From the NCBI GenBank assembly GCA_031278595.1, contig JAITKE010000055.1:1-7605 (forward strand): DNA of 7,605 nucleotides, in the 5' to 3' direction. The stretch is from Puniceicoccales bacterium. GTDB taxonomy: Bacteria; Verrucomicrobiota; Verrucomicrobiia; Opitutales; JAIRLG01. Position numbers and translations under genes: made by a program. This document shows positions 1 through 6,791 of the stretch, one piece after another. The notes below the pieces were generated by a model. That model was not told the origin of the DNA. It did not search any database and was given only the letters and a program-made list of their open reading frames with translations. The first letter of the stretch is position 1; each line of letters opens with the position of its first letter.

Positions 1-3000
1 GCCGCTCTCCAGCGTGAACCCCGCCAGCGCCAGCGGCTTCGCCTCGTTCCCCAATACGGGATAGACCGTCGGCATAGCCTGGTCCGCCGGCAGATAGATT
101 TCATTTTCCAGTCTCCATGTCGCCGACGGTGGCATCAGCGGCTGGCCTGTTTCTGGATCGATTCCCTGGGCCCGAACAAATGGCTCCAGCATCCTGTCGC
201 ACTCATTAGGTTCGTACCCACGTCTTCTGCGCCCACTCCAAACCCGAACGATGCCAGAAAAGTCCCGAACAACCCTCTTATATCCGAAGACCAGAAGCGC
301 CCTTATGCCAGGCAAATCGCTTTCAGTAACAGCCTTCCACAGCGCAGCCTCCAACTCGGTGTCATTATCGGGAATACGCAAATTCGGGTTACAACCCATT
401 TCTTCTAAATGTCCCGCCACGAGTCTCATAGCCGCCTGAATACGCCTTTCGGTTGTGCCTAGCTTCATATTCTCAGGCCTATTCTTAAATACCCAATAAA
501 CAGAGCAGACGTCATTAAACGCCATGCTTTCATCCCCAAGAGTTTTTATCGTCACCGAATAACGTCCAAACCACACGGCGAGATACAGAACCGAACGCCC
601 CACATCAGCTGAAATCTTAACCCCTTCCATCCAAGTTTTCAACTCATCTAGCTTTTCGGAAGGAACCAGTTCCAAAACCGTTTGGTCTGCTTTCGTCTTG
701 GCATTGATCATCGCCCTGTTTTCCAAGAGCAATTTCACGACCTCCATATGCCCCGCCTCAGCCGCCAGGTGCAGCGGCGTGAACCCGTTTTCCCCGACGA
801 CGTTGATGTCCTTCATGAGGAACAACTTCGCTCTTTTTTCCACTTCCGACAGATCCGCTGTATTCCCCAACTCCTCCCTGGCCCGAGCTTCGAACTGCCT
901 CTTCTTTAGGCCCAAGTACCGCTTCAAGGAATCCACATCTCCCACAGCTGCCGCGGCGTGCCACGGCGTCTTATGGAGTCTAAAGGCTTCAAAAATCTTG
1001 GCCTTCGTAGCAAATCCGGCCTTTTGGGTCGCATCTATGTCCATTCCCTCCCCCTCCGACTTCACCAGCCCTTCGCACTCCGCAAGCAAGGTGTCTCGAT
1101 CCGCAGCTCGAGCCCCATCGACCGGAGGCAGATAGGACAGGAGTAGTAGGACAAGTTCCGGAGGAGCCGGAGCCTCTTCACTGGCGACATGCAACACAGT
1201 TTTTTTTCCCTTATAAAGCAGCTCACCGCCTATTTGCTTATCCTCTGTATTATCCCTTATGTCGACTTTAGCTCCCGCATCCAACAAGGCCTGCACAACA
1301 GCAAGAGAAGTGTCTTCAATTCCCTTAGTACAAATAGAAATCATCGCATAATGTAGCGCTGTGCGGCCACTACAATCCACGGTATTCACGTCTAATCTCG
1401 GCAATTCCGCCAAAGCCGCCGCTTGATCAGGTGACAGCGACTCTTCCTCCGACAACTTTTCCTTCTTCCTGAAAGCCTGTTCCGGCGCCTTCAGCAACTC
1501 CCGCACATTTTCTAAAATACGTCCCATGCCCGCGGAATGAAGAGCGGTTTTCCCATTTTCATCTTGCACACCGGCTCCAGCGCCAGCGGTCAAAAGTGCC
1601 TTTGTGTTTTCGATTTGAAGCCCCTTTATGGTGGCCAATTCACCCTCAATGTTACCCCACCCATTACCACCAGCGGCAATGGAAAGCGCGGTCTGACCTT
1701 CATTGTCTTTGGCATCGATATCGATGCCCGGTACCTCTAGAAGCGCCCGCACACTTTCGGCACAAGCGCTTTGGGCCGCGAGGTGAAGGACCGTATTACC
1801 ATGATCATCTACGGCATTGACCATAGCCGCCATAGCCGCTTTGAGCGCTTTTTCTGGCCCATCTTTTGTCCACAAACCGCCGAGAGCTTCCTTCACTGCA
1901 TCAAAATTTACTTCTTCCATACTGCGCAGCGCTTTACGGACCACCGTCCCAGTACCGCCACCGCCAACACCTCTTTCAGTCATTCTCAATTTTCTGCGAA
2001 GAATCTCTACACCACTCAACGTACGCGTCACATACCAGCCATTCTCTTTTCTTAGAACAACCTTGACTTCCTCTTCAACAATTTCGGTCTTCACTTCAAC
2101 CAGAGCCAACAGCGCCTGAGCTATCTCAGGATGGCCACTTAGGCCAACAACGGGGGCTACTGCTTGACCTACTGGCGCGCGGAGTTGAGACATAATAGCC
2201 TCTATGGCCATTTCTTTATTTTCCAGTGCCCGTTCGAACATCTCCTTGGACTTCTCCAAAAGTGTCGGCATGAAAACATCTCGTCTGCTTACAGCCGCAT
2301 ACTGGAGTGCATTCCAGTCACCTTTCAAGCCTACCGCATTAATCTCAAGACCCCTTCCGGCCAACCAGTCTATCACCTTCACACAATAATCACTTAATGC
2401 TGATATCGCAGGATAAACTACGGTTTCTCCTAGCACATTCTTTACATTGATATCGAGGCCGCCCTCTAGCAGTTTCTCCATCAACCCAATAAATTCATCC
2501 TGTTTCGTCTCATCATTAAGACCTTCCCGAAGAATCTCATGTAGTAACGAGTCTCCCTCAGCGTTCCTTACCTTCCAATCCTCCCTACTAGTCGCTTTTT
2601 CCAGTAGCATATCTACACTCCAGTCTCGCTTGTGGCTTTTCATCGCCCAATATAGCGGCGACATTCCATTTTTATCTTTTATATGGACATCTGCCCCCGC
2701 GTCTAACAGCGCTTTTGTTACTTTTTTCGAATGCGTATCGCTACCACTGTTAGAGACAATAACCGCCAGTGGTGTTTCTCCATTCCTGTTCCTCGCATCG
2801 ACCTCTATGTCCGGCATTGCTAATAATCCCACTACGGCCATCGTGAACTCATACCTACTCGCAACAGCGAAATGCAAAAGCGTTTGCCTAAATACGCACA
2901 CCTTATTAGAATCTTCGTACCCATTTTCTCGTAACAAACTTTCTATTTTACCACGGGCCTGATCTGTTGTGATTGGGCCTTCACTCCTTCGGGGAAATTT

Positions 3001-3558
3001 TGCCAAAAATAAACCCCTAACCATCACTTCATTAGGATAGTTTTGGGGGTCTCCCGTGCAGTCAACAAGCCCAAGTTCCTCAAAAACATCAAAGACCACT
3101 TCGCCTTTAATCACCAACGTCCGCGCTCTTCGGATATCTGCCGCATAACGAGGATTGACTCTTCGAGCATCATCATTATAATACACCAAGAGTTCCCTCG
3201 CCGCGTCGGCATGGCCATTTCGGACGGCGAGATTCAGCGGCGTACGACCCCATTTAGCTGGCGCGAGGGGATCGATGCCGTCTCGACCCAACAAATCTCT
3301 CACAAATTCAGCGAAACCCAGCCGAGCGGCGATATGCAGAAGCGTATGACCCTGCTCATCTTTTTCGTTGATCCCGCCATTGGAAGTCACCAACCTCTGC
3401 AATTCCGCCTGCCGTGCGCCGGCATCGGTTATTTCGGCAATTCGCCGCAGCTCCGATTCGGCCCGAGTGCCATCAAGGACTGCCTCCAGGGGCACGTGGG
3501 GAACACTCAGCAATACCGAACCCAGCAGCGCAATTTTTAAGGGAAACCTGATCTTCAT
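1..3558 (-). CDS. Large exported ankyrin-repeat protein, C-terminus beyond the window
   Basis: An uninterrupted frame of 1,186 codons runs from an ATG at 3558 to the left edge without a stop. The start is supported by an AAGGAGAGA ribosome site five bases upstream and by a signal peptide: basic n-region (MKIRFPLK), hydrophobic core (IALLGSVLLSV), possible cleavage after PLEA near residue 26. Ankyrin repeats are recognised by the TPLHxAA-type helix followed by LLxxGADV-type turns. The clearest are at about residues 67-99, 101-125, 225-260, 261-294, 583-616, 618-665, 725-768 and 921-953; degenerate ones lie between, for example 331-372 and 862-885. Residues 460-570 are not ankyrin-like and hold a glycine run (GVGGGGTG, 530-537). 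After residue 955 I see no repeats and do not recognise the fold. Ankyrin arrays bind other proteins, so a secreted or periplasmic binding role is likely; the partner is unknown. The middle of the gene is visibly lower in GC than the neighbouring mrdA. Family assignment is sure, function is not. Confidence 0.93.
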   Translation of the reverse strand, partial: MKIRFPLKIALLGSVLLSVPHVPLEAVLDGTRAESELRRIAEITDAGARQAELQRLVTSNGGINEKDEQGHTLLHIAARLGFAEFVRDLLGRDGIDPLAPAKWGRTPLNLAVRNGHADAARELLVYYNDDARRVNPRYAADIRRARTLVIKGEVVFDVFEELGLVDCTGDPQNYPNEVMVRGLFLAKFPRRSEGPITTDQARGKIESLLRENGYEDSNKVCVFRQTLLHFAVASRYEFTMAVVGLLAMPDIEVDARNRNGETPLAVIVSNSGSDTHSKKVTKALLDAGADVHIKDKNGMSPLYWAMKSHKRDWSVDMLLEKATSREDWKVRNAEGDSLLHEILREGLNDETKQDEFIGLMEKLLEGGLDINVKNVLGETVVYPAISALSDYCVKVIDWLAGRGLEINAVGLKGDWNALQYAAVSRRDVFMPTLLEKSKEMFERALENKEMAIEAIMSQLRAPVGQAVAPVVGLSGHPEIAQALLALVEVKTEIVEEEVKVVLRKENGWYVTRTLSGVEILRRKLRMTERGVGGGGTGTVVRKALRSMEEVNFDAVKEALGGLWTKDGPEKALKAAMAAMVNAVDDHGNTVLHLAAQSACAESVRALLEVPGIDIDAKDNEGQTALSIAAGGNGWGNIEGELATIKGLQIENTKALLTAGAGAGVQDENGKTALHSAGMGRILENVRELLKAPEQAFRKKEKLSEEESLSPDQAAALAELPRLDVNTVDCSGRTALHYAMISICTKGIEDTSLAVVQALLDAGAKVDIRDNTEDKQIGGELLYKGKKTVLHVASEEAPAPPELVLLLLSYLPPVDGARAADRDTLLAECEGLVKSEGEGMDIDATQKAGFATKAKIFEAFRLHKTPWHAAAAVGDVDSLKRYLGLKKRQFEARAREELGNTADLSEVEKRAKLFLMKDINVVGENGFTPLHLAAEAGHMEVVKLLLENRAMINAKTKADQTVLELVPSEKLDELKTWMEGVKISADVGRSVLYLAVWFGRYSVTIKTLGDESMAFNDVCSVYWVFKNRPENMKLGTTERRIQAAMRLVAGHLEEMGCNPNLRIPDNDTELEAALWKAVTESDLPGIRALLVFGYKRVVRDFSGIVRVWSGRRRRGYEPNECDRMLEPFVRAQGIDPETGQPLMPPSATWRLENEIYLPADQAMPTVYPVLGNEAKPLALAGFTLESG

Positions 3559-3560
3559 CT

Positions 3561-3569
3561 TCTCTCCTT
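3561..3569 (-). promoter_or_regulatory. Ribosome binding site of the ankyrin gene
   Basis: The minus strand reads AAGGAGAGA here. The AGGAG core lies five bases before the ATG at 3558. It is the strongest Shine-Dalgarno match before any gene in the window and it fixes the start of the ankyrin protein. Confidence 0.8.
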
Positions 3570-3579
3570 GTCCCTATAA

Positions 3580-3595
3580 ATGTTTCAACAAACAT
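3580..3595. repeat. Small inverted repeat in the ankyrin leader
   Basis: ATGTTT and AAACAT, separated by four bases (CAAC on the plus strand), form a six-base-pair inverted repeat 11 bases upstream of the ribosome site. It could be an operator or a small hairpin in the leader. It is AT-rich and short, so chance is possible. Confidence 0.3.
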
Positions 3596-3628
3596 CTCTT
3601 CTGATAGCCGCATCCCATGGCAAGCACC

Positions 3629-3656
3629 TTTTTAAGAAATCCTTCCTTCTTGGCAA
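3629..3656 (-). promoter_or_regulatory. Candidate sigma-70-type promoter of the ankyrin gene
   Basis: On the minus strand TTGCCA (3656-3651, five of six matches to TTGACA) is followed after 16 bases by TAAAAA (3634-3629, four of six matches to TATAAT). This would give a leader of roughly 60-65 bases before the start codon. It is the best pair I could find by eye. The region is AT-rich and the -10 element is weak. Confidence 0.28.
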
Positions 3657-4075
3657 ATTTTTATTTTCAGGCTTTGGGAGAGCTGGCTGAACATGATGAC
3701 TTCTCGGGGCTAAAAGCTGATGGAGGAGGAATTTCCAAAACCGGATGCGGCTGGCAATCTTTTTCCCAAAAAAACCTGTTTCCCCAAAGTTTTCACAAAA
3801 AGAGCTGGATTCGTCCCGAGATTTTATCTAGAATACTCGGCGCTGGGGTGTGCGTAGGAAGGGCCAACATGTTTCATTCCTAAAATACTCTCGGGAACCA
3901 GGATTCGCCTCTGGCTGCCAAGCCGGCATCACGTCCGGAAGGTAAAAGGTCGCGATCCGGTGCCCACCTGTGAAGGCTAGAGGTAAGGAACCGGCCCCGA
4001 CTACGGCATCCCTGGCCCTGATTGAACTTACTTTTGTCCTTGAACAACTCGGTGAATATCGTTGACTCCTGCGCC
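3657..4075. other. Stretch without a recognisable gene
   Basis: I find no gene here. Short open frames exist on both strands (for example plus 3657-3883 and minus 3828-4200), but none has a ribosome site, a family motif or a domain-like composition. The left part (3720-3835) is AT-rich with homopolymer runs. The part from about 3898 to 4015 can be drawn as a long imperfect rod: CCAGGAT at 3898-3904 and GCC at 3907-3909 pair with GGC-AT-C-CCTGG at 4005-4015, and TCAC 3929-3932 pairs with GTGA 3970-3973. This is listed as a weak RNA possibility among the findings. Confidence 0.5.
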
Positions 4076-4213
4076 ATGGATAGATCAGAACGTTTTGCAC
4101 AGGCGGTGGAGCGCTGCTTCGCGGATTTTGGAGAAGACCTAGCAAGGCTGGCCCAATGGAACCCCAATTCCTGTCGCAGGAGGAAGTCATCGCTCTCCAT
4201 GAAAGAATCCTAG
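4076..4213 (+). CDS. Possible antitoxin-like small ORF preceding the doc remnant
   Basis: Forty-five codons from an ATG at 4076. The first 27 residues (MDRSERFAQAVER, then CFADFGEDLARLAQ) are acidic and amphipathic-helical, as the tail of a small antitoxin would be. The last 18 (from WNPNS) are read in a second frame over the doc remnant and look arbitrary. The position directly upstream of a Doc-type toxin start, with a 58-base overlap, is the main reason to list it; phd-doc pairs are often closely coupled. No Shine-Dalgarno site precedes the ATG. It may be the tail of a decayed antitoxin gene or mere open frame. Confidence 0.22.
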   Translation: MDRSERFAQAVERCFADFGEDLARLAQWNPNSCRRRKSSLSMKES

Positions 4214-4242
4214 CCGAAAATGGTGGCCGCATCCGCCATTGA
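4156..4242 (+). pseudogene. doc: N-terminal remnant of a Doc/Fic-family toxin (death-on-curing)
   Basis: An ATG at 4156 opens 28 codons that read like the start of Doc-type proteins: LSQEEVIALHERILAENGG at residues 6-24 matches the family pattern of a Ser/Thr-x-EE, an [IV]-[AL]-[LI]-H motif and a following GG. Phage P1 Doc has the same arrangement near its N-terminus (EELIALH, then YGG). In the family the GG is followed by G-[IM]-x-D and about 100 further residues, including the HPFxDGNKR Fic motif. Here IRH is followed at once by TGA at 4240-4242, and no Fic motif is seen downstream in any frame. AAGG eight bases before the ATG could be a ribosome site. The truncation falls inside the 36-base direct repeat, which suggests a deletion or recombination there. 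Doc kinases inactivate EF-Tu; this fragment cannot. Confidence 0.6.
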
Positions 4243-4264
4243 ACCTGAGGAATGAGCTTTCCTT
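4219..4264. repeat. Direct repeat copy 1 (36 bases) with adjoining hairpin
   Basis: The repeat unit is 4229-4264 and begins GCATCCGCC. It matches 4348-4383 at 35 of 36 positions (A at 4238 against G at 4357). Its first bases are also the 3' arm of a hairpin, AATGGTGG (4219-4226) with CCGCCATT (4233-4240), eight pairs including one G-U wobble in the plus-strand RNA. The copy overlaps the last 14 bases of the doc remnant including its stop codon. Weaker similarity continues beyond the unit: ATTCCTTCA recurs at 4283-4291 and 4401-4409. Confidence 0.85.
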
Positions 4265-4282
4265 TTCGTAAAAGCTCTTTTT
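4254..4282 (+). terminator. Candidate intrinsic terminator behind the doc remnant
   Basis: GAGCTTT (4254-4260) pairs perfectly with AAAGCTC (4271-4277) across a ten-base loop and is followed directly by TTTTT (4278-4282). It lies 11 bases after the doc-remnant stop on the same strand, where the terminator of a former toxin-antitoxin operon would be expected. The stem is short and half A-T, so strength is uncertain. Confidence 0.42.
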
Positions 4283-4315
4283 ATTCCTTCAGCTATTCAC
4301 GCATGGCGAGCCGTT

Positions 4316-4377
4316 AAAAGAAACTGGAGCTCATCTTGGCGGACTTCGCATCCGCCGTTGAACCTGAGGAATGAGCT
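4316..4377 (-). terminator. Candidate terminator of the yraN-mrdA operon
   Basis: In the minus-strand transcript AGCTCAT (4377-4371) pairs with ATGAGCT (4334-4328). Enclosed by it is a perfect six-pair GC-rich stem, GGCGGA (4356-4351) with TCCGCC (4343-4338), loop TGCGAAG. A U-rich tract, TTTCTTTT (4323-4316), follows after four bases. It lies about 80 bases after the mrdA stop. The outer stem is distant and the T-tract is broken by a C, so the call is moderate. The 3' strand of the inner stem and of the outer stem lie outside the 36-base repeat; their 5' strands lie in repeat copy 2. Confidence 0.4.
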
Positions 4378-4383
4378 TTCCTT
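4348..4383. repeat. Direct repeat copy 2 (36 bases)
   Basis: This copy is 119 bases from copy 1 and differs at one position (G at 4357). As in copy 1, the first nine bases form one arm of a hairpin, here GGCGGA (4338-4343) with TCCGCC (4351-4356). The opposite arms of the two hairpins lie outside the repeated unit and differ in sequence, yet both are complementary to the repeat. I see no transposase and no terminal inverted repeats around the pair. Confidence 0.85.
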
Positions 4384-4460
4384 ACCAGAACAGCGCTTGG
4401 ATTCCTTCAACTGTCTACGTGCGGCGAATATCTTCACAGAGCGGCAGCCGTAAAGAATTG

Positions 4461-6341
4461 CTAAGAACCCTGGCTGCTGAGGAAATAGGCCTCCAGAAGG
4501 GTCTTGGCGATGGGGGCGGTTTCCTTGCCGCCGTAGAAGGAATCCTCATCATCCTGTTCCTGAAGCTCGATGGCCACGGCCACCTCCGGTGCATCGGGGG
4601 GAGCGAAGCCGACGAACCAGGCCACGTTGCGCTTGCGCCCCTGCAGCCACACCTGGGCGGTTCCGGTTTTGCCGGCGATGAGCAATGCCTCGCTGGCGGC
4701 GCGTTTGCCGGTGCCCGTAAGGACGACGGATTCCAGTGCCCGGAGCAGCTGGGCATGGTCGGTTGGGGAGAGGCCGATGTCCTCCGCTTCCTGATCCACG
4801 CTCCGGCGATGTTGGGTTGGGTCGTGGAGGATGGAGGGGCGCGTCTGCGTCTTACCTCGGGCAACGGAGGCTATGAAACAGGCCATCTGCAGCGGCGTGA
4901 CCAGGGTATAGCCCTGGCCGATGGTGGTGTTGGCGGTATCCCCCCCCAGCCAGGGGCCAAAACCGCGCCGCTGCTTCCATTCCGGCGTGGGGATGAGCAT
5001 GTGCCGGGTTTCGTAGGGCAGATCGATGCCGGTGGGCTGGTCAAGGCCGAAGCGCCGGGCCTCGGCGGCGAGGGGGCGGATGCCGACCGACCGGGTCTTC
5101 TCGATGAAAAACACATTGCAACTCCGGGTGATGGCATCGAAGAGATTGATTTTCCCGTGGCTGTGCCGGGAATCGCAGTGGAATTTCCGGTCACCGATCT
5201 GGCTGAAACCGGGACAGTCGACGGTATCCCGCCAATCGATGTACTTTCCTCTTAAAAGCGCTGTGGCGACGAGGATTTTAAACGTAGAACTGGGCGGGAA
5301 GAGCCCCTGCAGCGCGCGGTTGAACCAGGCGCCCTGTTCCTCGATCTCCCGAAAAGTTTCCGGGCGGATGAAGGGCGTGAGCCGGTTCAGGTCGTAGCCG
5401 GGCCGGCTGGCCATGACGAGGATTTCGCCGGTGGCGATTTCGAGCAGAACCGCACTGCCGCAGCGATCTTCCAGCGCTTCTTCCGCGACCAGCTGCAGCC
5501 CGCGGTCGAGGCTCAGGTGCAAATCCTTTCCGGGTGCCGCTTCCTGATGCTCCAGCAATTCCCGCTGAAAACCGGCCGGATCCACCGACCAGATTTCACC
5601 GCCATTTTCTCCCCGGAGCGTGGAATCCTGGGCGAGCTCGACGCCGGCCCGACCCGTCTGGCCGAAGGGCTTGAAGGTCAGCAGGGTGTCGTCCAAAATC
5701 CCCTCGTCGTCGAGCTCCTGGGTCGAAACCGCATAGCCCAGCACGTGGCAGGCGAGCTCGCCGTACGGGTAGTAGCGCGCGGAGTCTGTGTAGGGCCGTA
5801 GGGGGAAGTTCGGGGGCAGTTTTTCGACCAGAATCGCGTACTCCCGCTCGCTCAGGTCGGAAAATAGGCGGAGGGGCAGGAGGCGTTTCTGCCAAAAGTG
5901 TCGCTCCAGGCATTTGGGGGAGATTTTTTCTCGGCGCCCAATCAGTGCGTTGACCTGATCCATGTAGGACTGGACGACGTGTAGGCGGGCCGCGCACCGG
6001 AGCTCCTGGATGTCGGCGGATTTCCCCTGGGCCGCGTGCTCGTTCAGCCGGCGGACGCATTCGCTGCGGAATTCATGGCGAAGATTCGTCAGGCAGAGCT
6101 GCAAGGCATAACTCGGGCGATTGCAGACCAGAAGCTGGCCGTGGCGGTCGTAGATCTCGCCGCGGGGGGCAGCCGTGATGACCCGACGGGTGTTCTGCCG
6201 CCGCTCCTGGGCCACGAAGAATAGGTGCTGGAGGATCTGGCGCCGGACCAGGCCGCCGAGCAGGAACAACAATATCACTCCCAAGGCGCAGTGGATTAGG
6301 AAAAAGCGCCTCGACCCAAAGCTCCTTTCCGCTGCCCTCAT
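4461..6341 (-). CDS. mrdA: Penicillin-binding protein 2, class B peptidoglycan transpeptidase
   Basis: MrdA cross-links peptidoglycan during lateral wall growth with the RodA polymerase and the MreBCD scaffold; it is anchored in the inner membrane with its body in the periplasm. The 626 residues fit the family (E. coli 633). One membrane segment spans about 14-32 after a basic N-terminus. The pedestal/dimerisation domain starts with PRGEIYDRHGQLL (59-71), the hallmark of class B PBPs. The transpeptidase domain shows all three motifs in order with normal spacing: SxxK as S352-T-F-K355 in PPSSTFK, SxN as S407-C-N409, and KTG at 558-560 in GKTGTAQ. C376, C389 and H395 sit between the first two motifs where a metal site has been reported in E. 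coli PBP2; this correspondence is from memory. The start lies 23 bases after the yraN stop and has no clear ribosome site, which suggests translational coupling. No rodA follows. Identity is sure; MrdA versus another class B PBP rests on overall layout. Confidence 0.95.
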   Translation of the reverse strand: MRAAERSFGSRRFFLIHCALGVILLFLLGGLVRRQILQHLFFVAQERRQNTRRVITAAPRGEIYDRHGQLLVCNRPSYALQLCLTNLRHEFRSECVRRLNEHAAQGKSADIQELRCAARLHVVQSYMDQVNALIGRREKISPKCLERHFWQKRLLPLRLFSDLSEREYAILVEKLPPNFPLRPYTDSARYYPYGELACHVLGYAVSTQELDDEGILDDTLLTFKPFGQTGRAGVELAQDSTLRGENGGEIWSVDPAGFQRELLEHQEAAPGKDLHLSLDRGLQLVAEEALEDRCGSAVLLEIATGEILVMASRPGYDLNRLTPFIRPETFREIEEQGAWFNRALQGLFPPSSTFKILVATALLRGKYIDWRDTVDCPGFSQIGDRKFHCDSRHSHGKINLFDAITRSCNVFFIEKTRSVGIRPLAAEARRFGLDQPTGIDLPYETRHMLIPTPEWKQRRGFGPWLGGDTANTTIGQGYTLVTPLQMACFIASVARGKTQTRPSILHDPTQHRRSVDQEAEDIGLSPTDHAQLLRALESVVLTGTGKRAASEALLIAGKTGTAQVWLQGRKRNVAWFVGFAPPDAPEVAVAIELQEQDDEDSFYGGKETAPIAKTLLEAYFLSSQGS

Positions 6342-6364
6342 GCCGGCCGATTCCAGCGAAAATC

Positions 6365-6775
6365 TCAGAGGGATAAAGAGGAAAGGTTGTTTTCCCCATC
6401 CTCCAGGAGCGGAACATTTTCGTAGTGCAGGGCCTCGTAGCGGCGGAATTGCGGATCCACAAGGCGGAACTCCACCACGTCCCAGCGGTAGAACGTCGTT
6501 GCCGGAAATTTTTCCAGGAAGGCCAGGGCGGTGCGCCCCAGGGTTTCACGCTTCTTCTTTGTCAGGCTCTGGAAGCCCGAGACCAGGGCCCGGCTCCGGC
6601 GTACCCGAACCTCGACGAAAACCGTCAGCTCGCCGTCCTGGGCGACGAGGTCGATTTCCCCATGGCCGTGGCGCCAGTTGCGGTGGAGGATTTTCAGGCC
6701 CTTGCGCTCCAGCAGCTGCGCCGCCCGCTCCTCTCCCCAGCGCCCGCAGCGCCTTTTGAAATTCTCCTCCGCCAT
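6365..6775 (-). CDS. yraN: UPF0102 / YraN-family protein, predicted restriction-endonuclease-like fold
   Basis: At 136 residues this has the usual family length and motif order: G-x-x-GE (G11, G14-E15) followed by the first helix; GLKILHRNWR (26-35); GEIDLVAQD (39-47); VFVEVRVR (52-59); and RWDVVEF (97-103). E40, D42, E54 and R56 correspond to the E-x-D...ExK/R cluster of the nuclease-like fold, with R in place of K as is common in this family. The fold suggests a DNA- or RNA-processing role in the cytoplasm, but none is firmly established. The ATG at 6775 is preceded by GGTGA with nine bases between, and no in-frame upstream start is better. Just 23 bases separate its stop from mrdA, so the two are probably co-transcribed. 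The leader holds an unusual structured segment described separately. Confidence 0.92.
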   Translation of the reverse strand: MAEENFKRRCGRWGEERAAQLLERKGLKILHRNWRHGHGEIDLVAQDGELTVFVEVRVRRSRALVSGFQSLTKKKRETLGRTALAFLEKFPATTFYRWDVVEFRLVDPQFRRYEALHYENVPLLEDGENNLSSLSL

Positions 6776-6784
6776 AGCCGGAAA

Positions 6785-6790
6785 TCACCC
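6785..6790 (-). promoter_or_regulatory. Ribosome binding site of yraN, directly beside the structured element
   Basis: GGGTGA on the minus strand contains the Shine-Dalgarno-like GGTGA, nine bases before the ATG at 6775. It begins two bases after the outer stem of the cloverleaf segment ends, so folding of that segment could influence access to it. Confidence 0.5.
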
Positions 6791-6791
6791 C

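Noticed and set aside
1817..2962. Several plus-strand frames of 100-171 codons in the left half
   Set aside because: All are antisense to the continuous ankyrin reading frame, which has a ribosome site, signal peptide and repeated domain motifs.
3617..3883. Plus-strand frame of 88 codons upstream of the ankyrin gene
   Set aside because: It has no ribosome site and no recognisable motif, and overlaps the probable promoter region of the ankyrin gene on the other strand.
3828..4232. Minus-strand frame of 134 codons in the gap
   Set aside because: It is antisense to the doc remnant, has no ribosome site, and reads as low-information sequence rich in Arg, Ser and Pro.
4229..4383. Direct repeats considered as a CRISPR array
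   Set aside because: There are only two copies with an 83-base interval, too long for a spacer, and no cas genes nearby.
4371..5255. Plus-strand open frame of 294 codons beginning in repeat copy 2
   Set aside because: Nearly all of it is antisense to mrdA, whose motifs are intact. The Gly/Ala-rich product has no family features.
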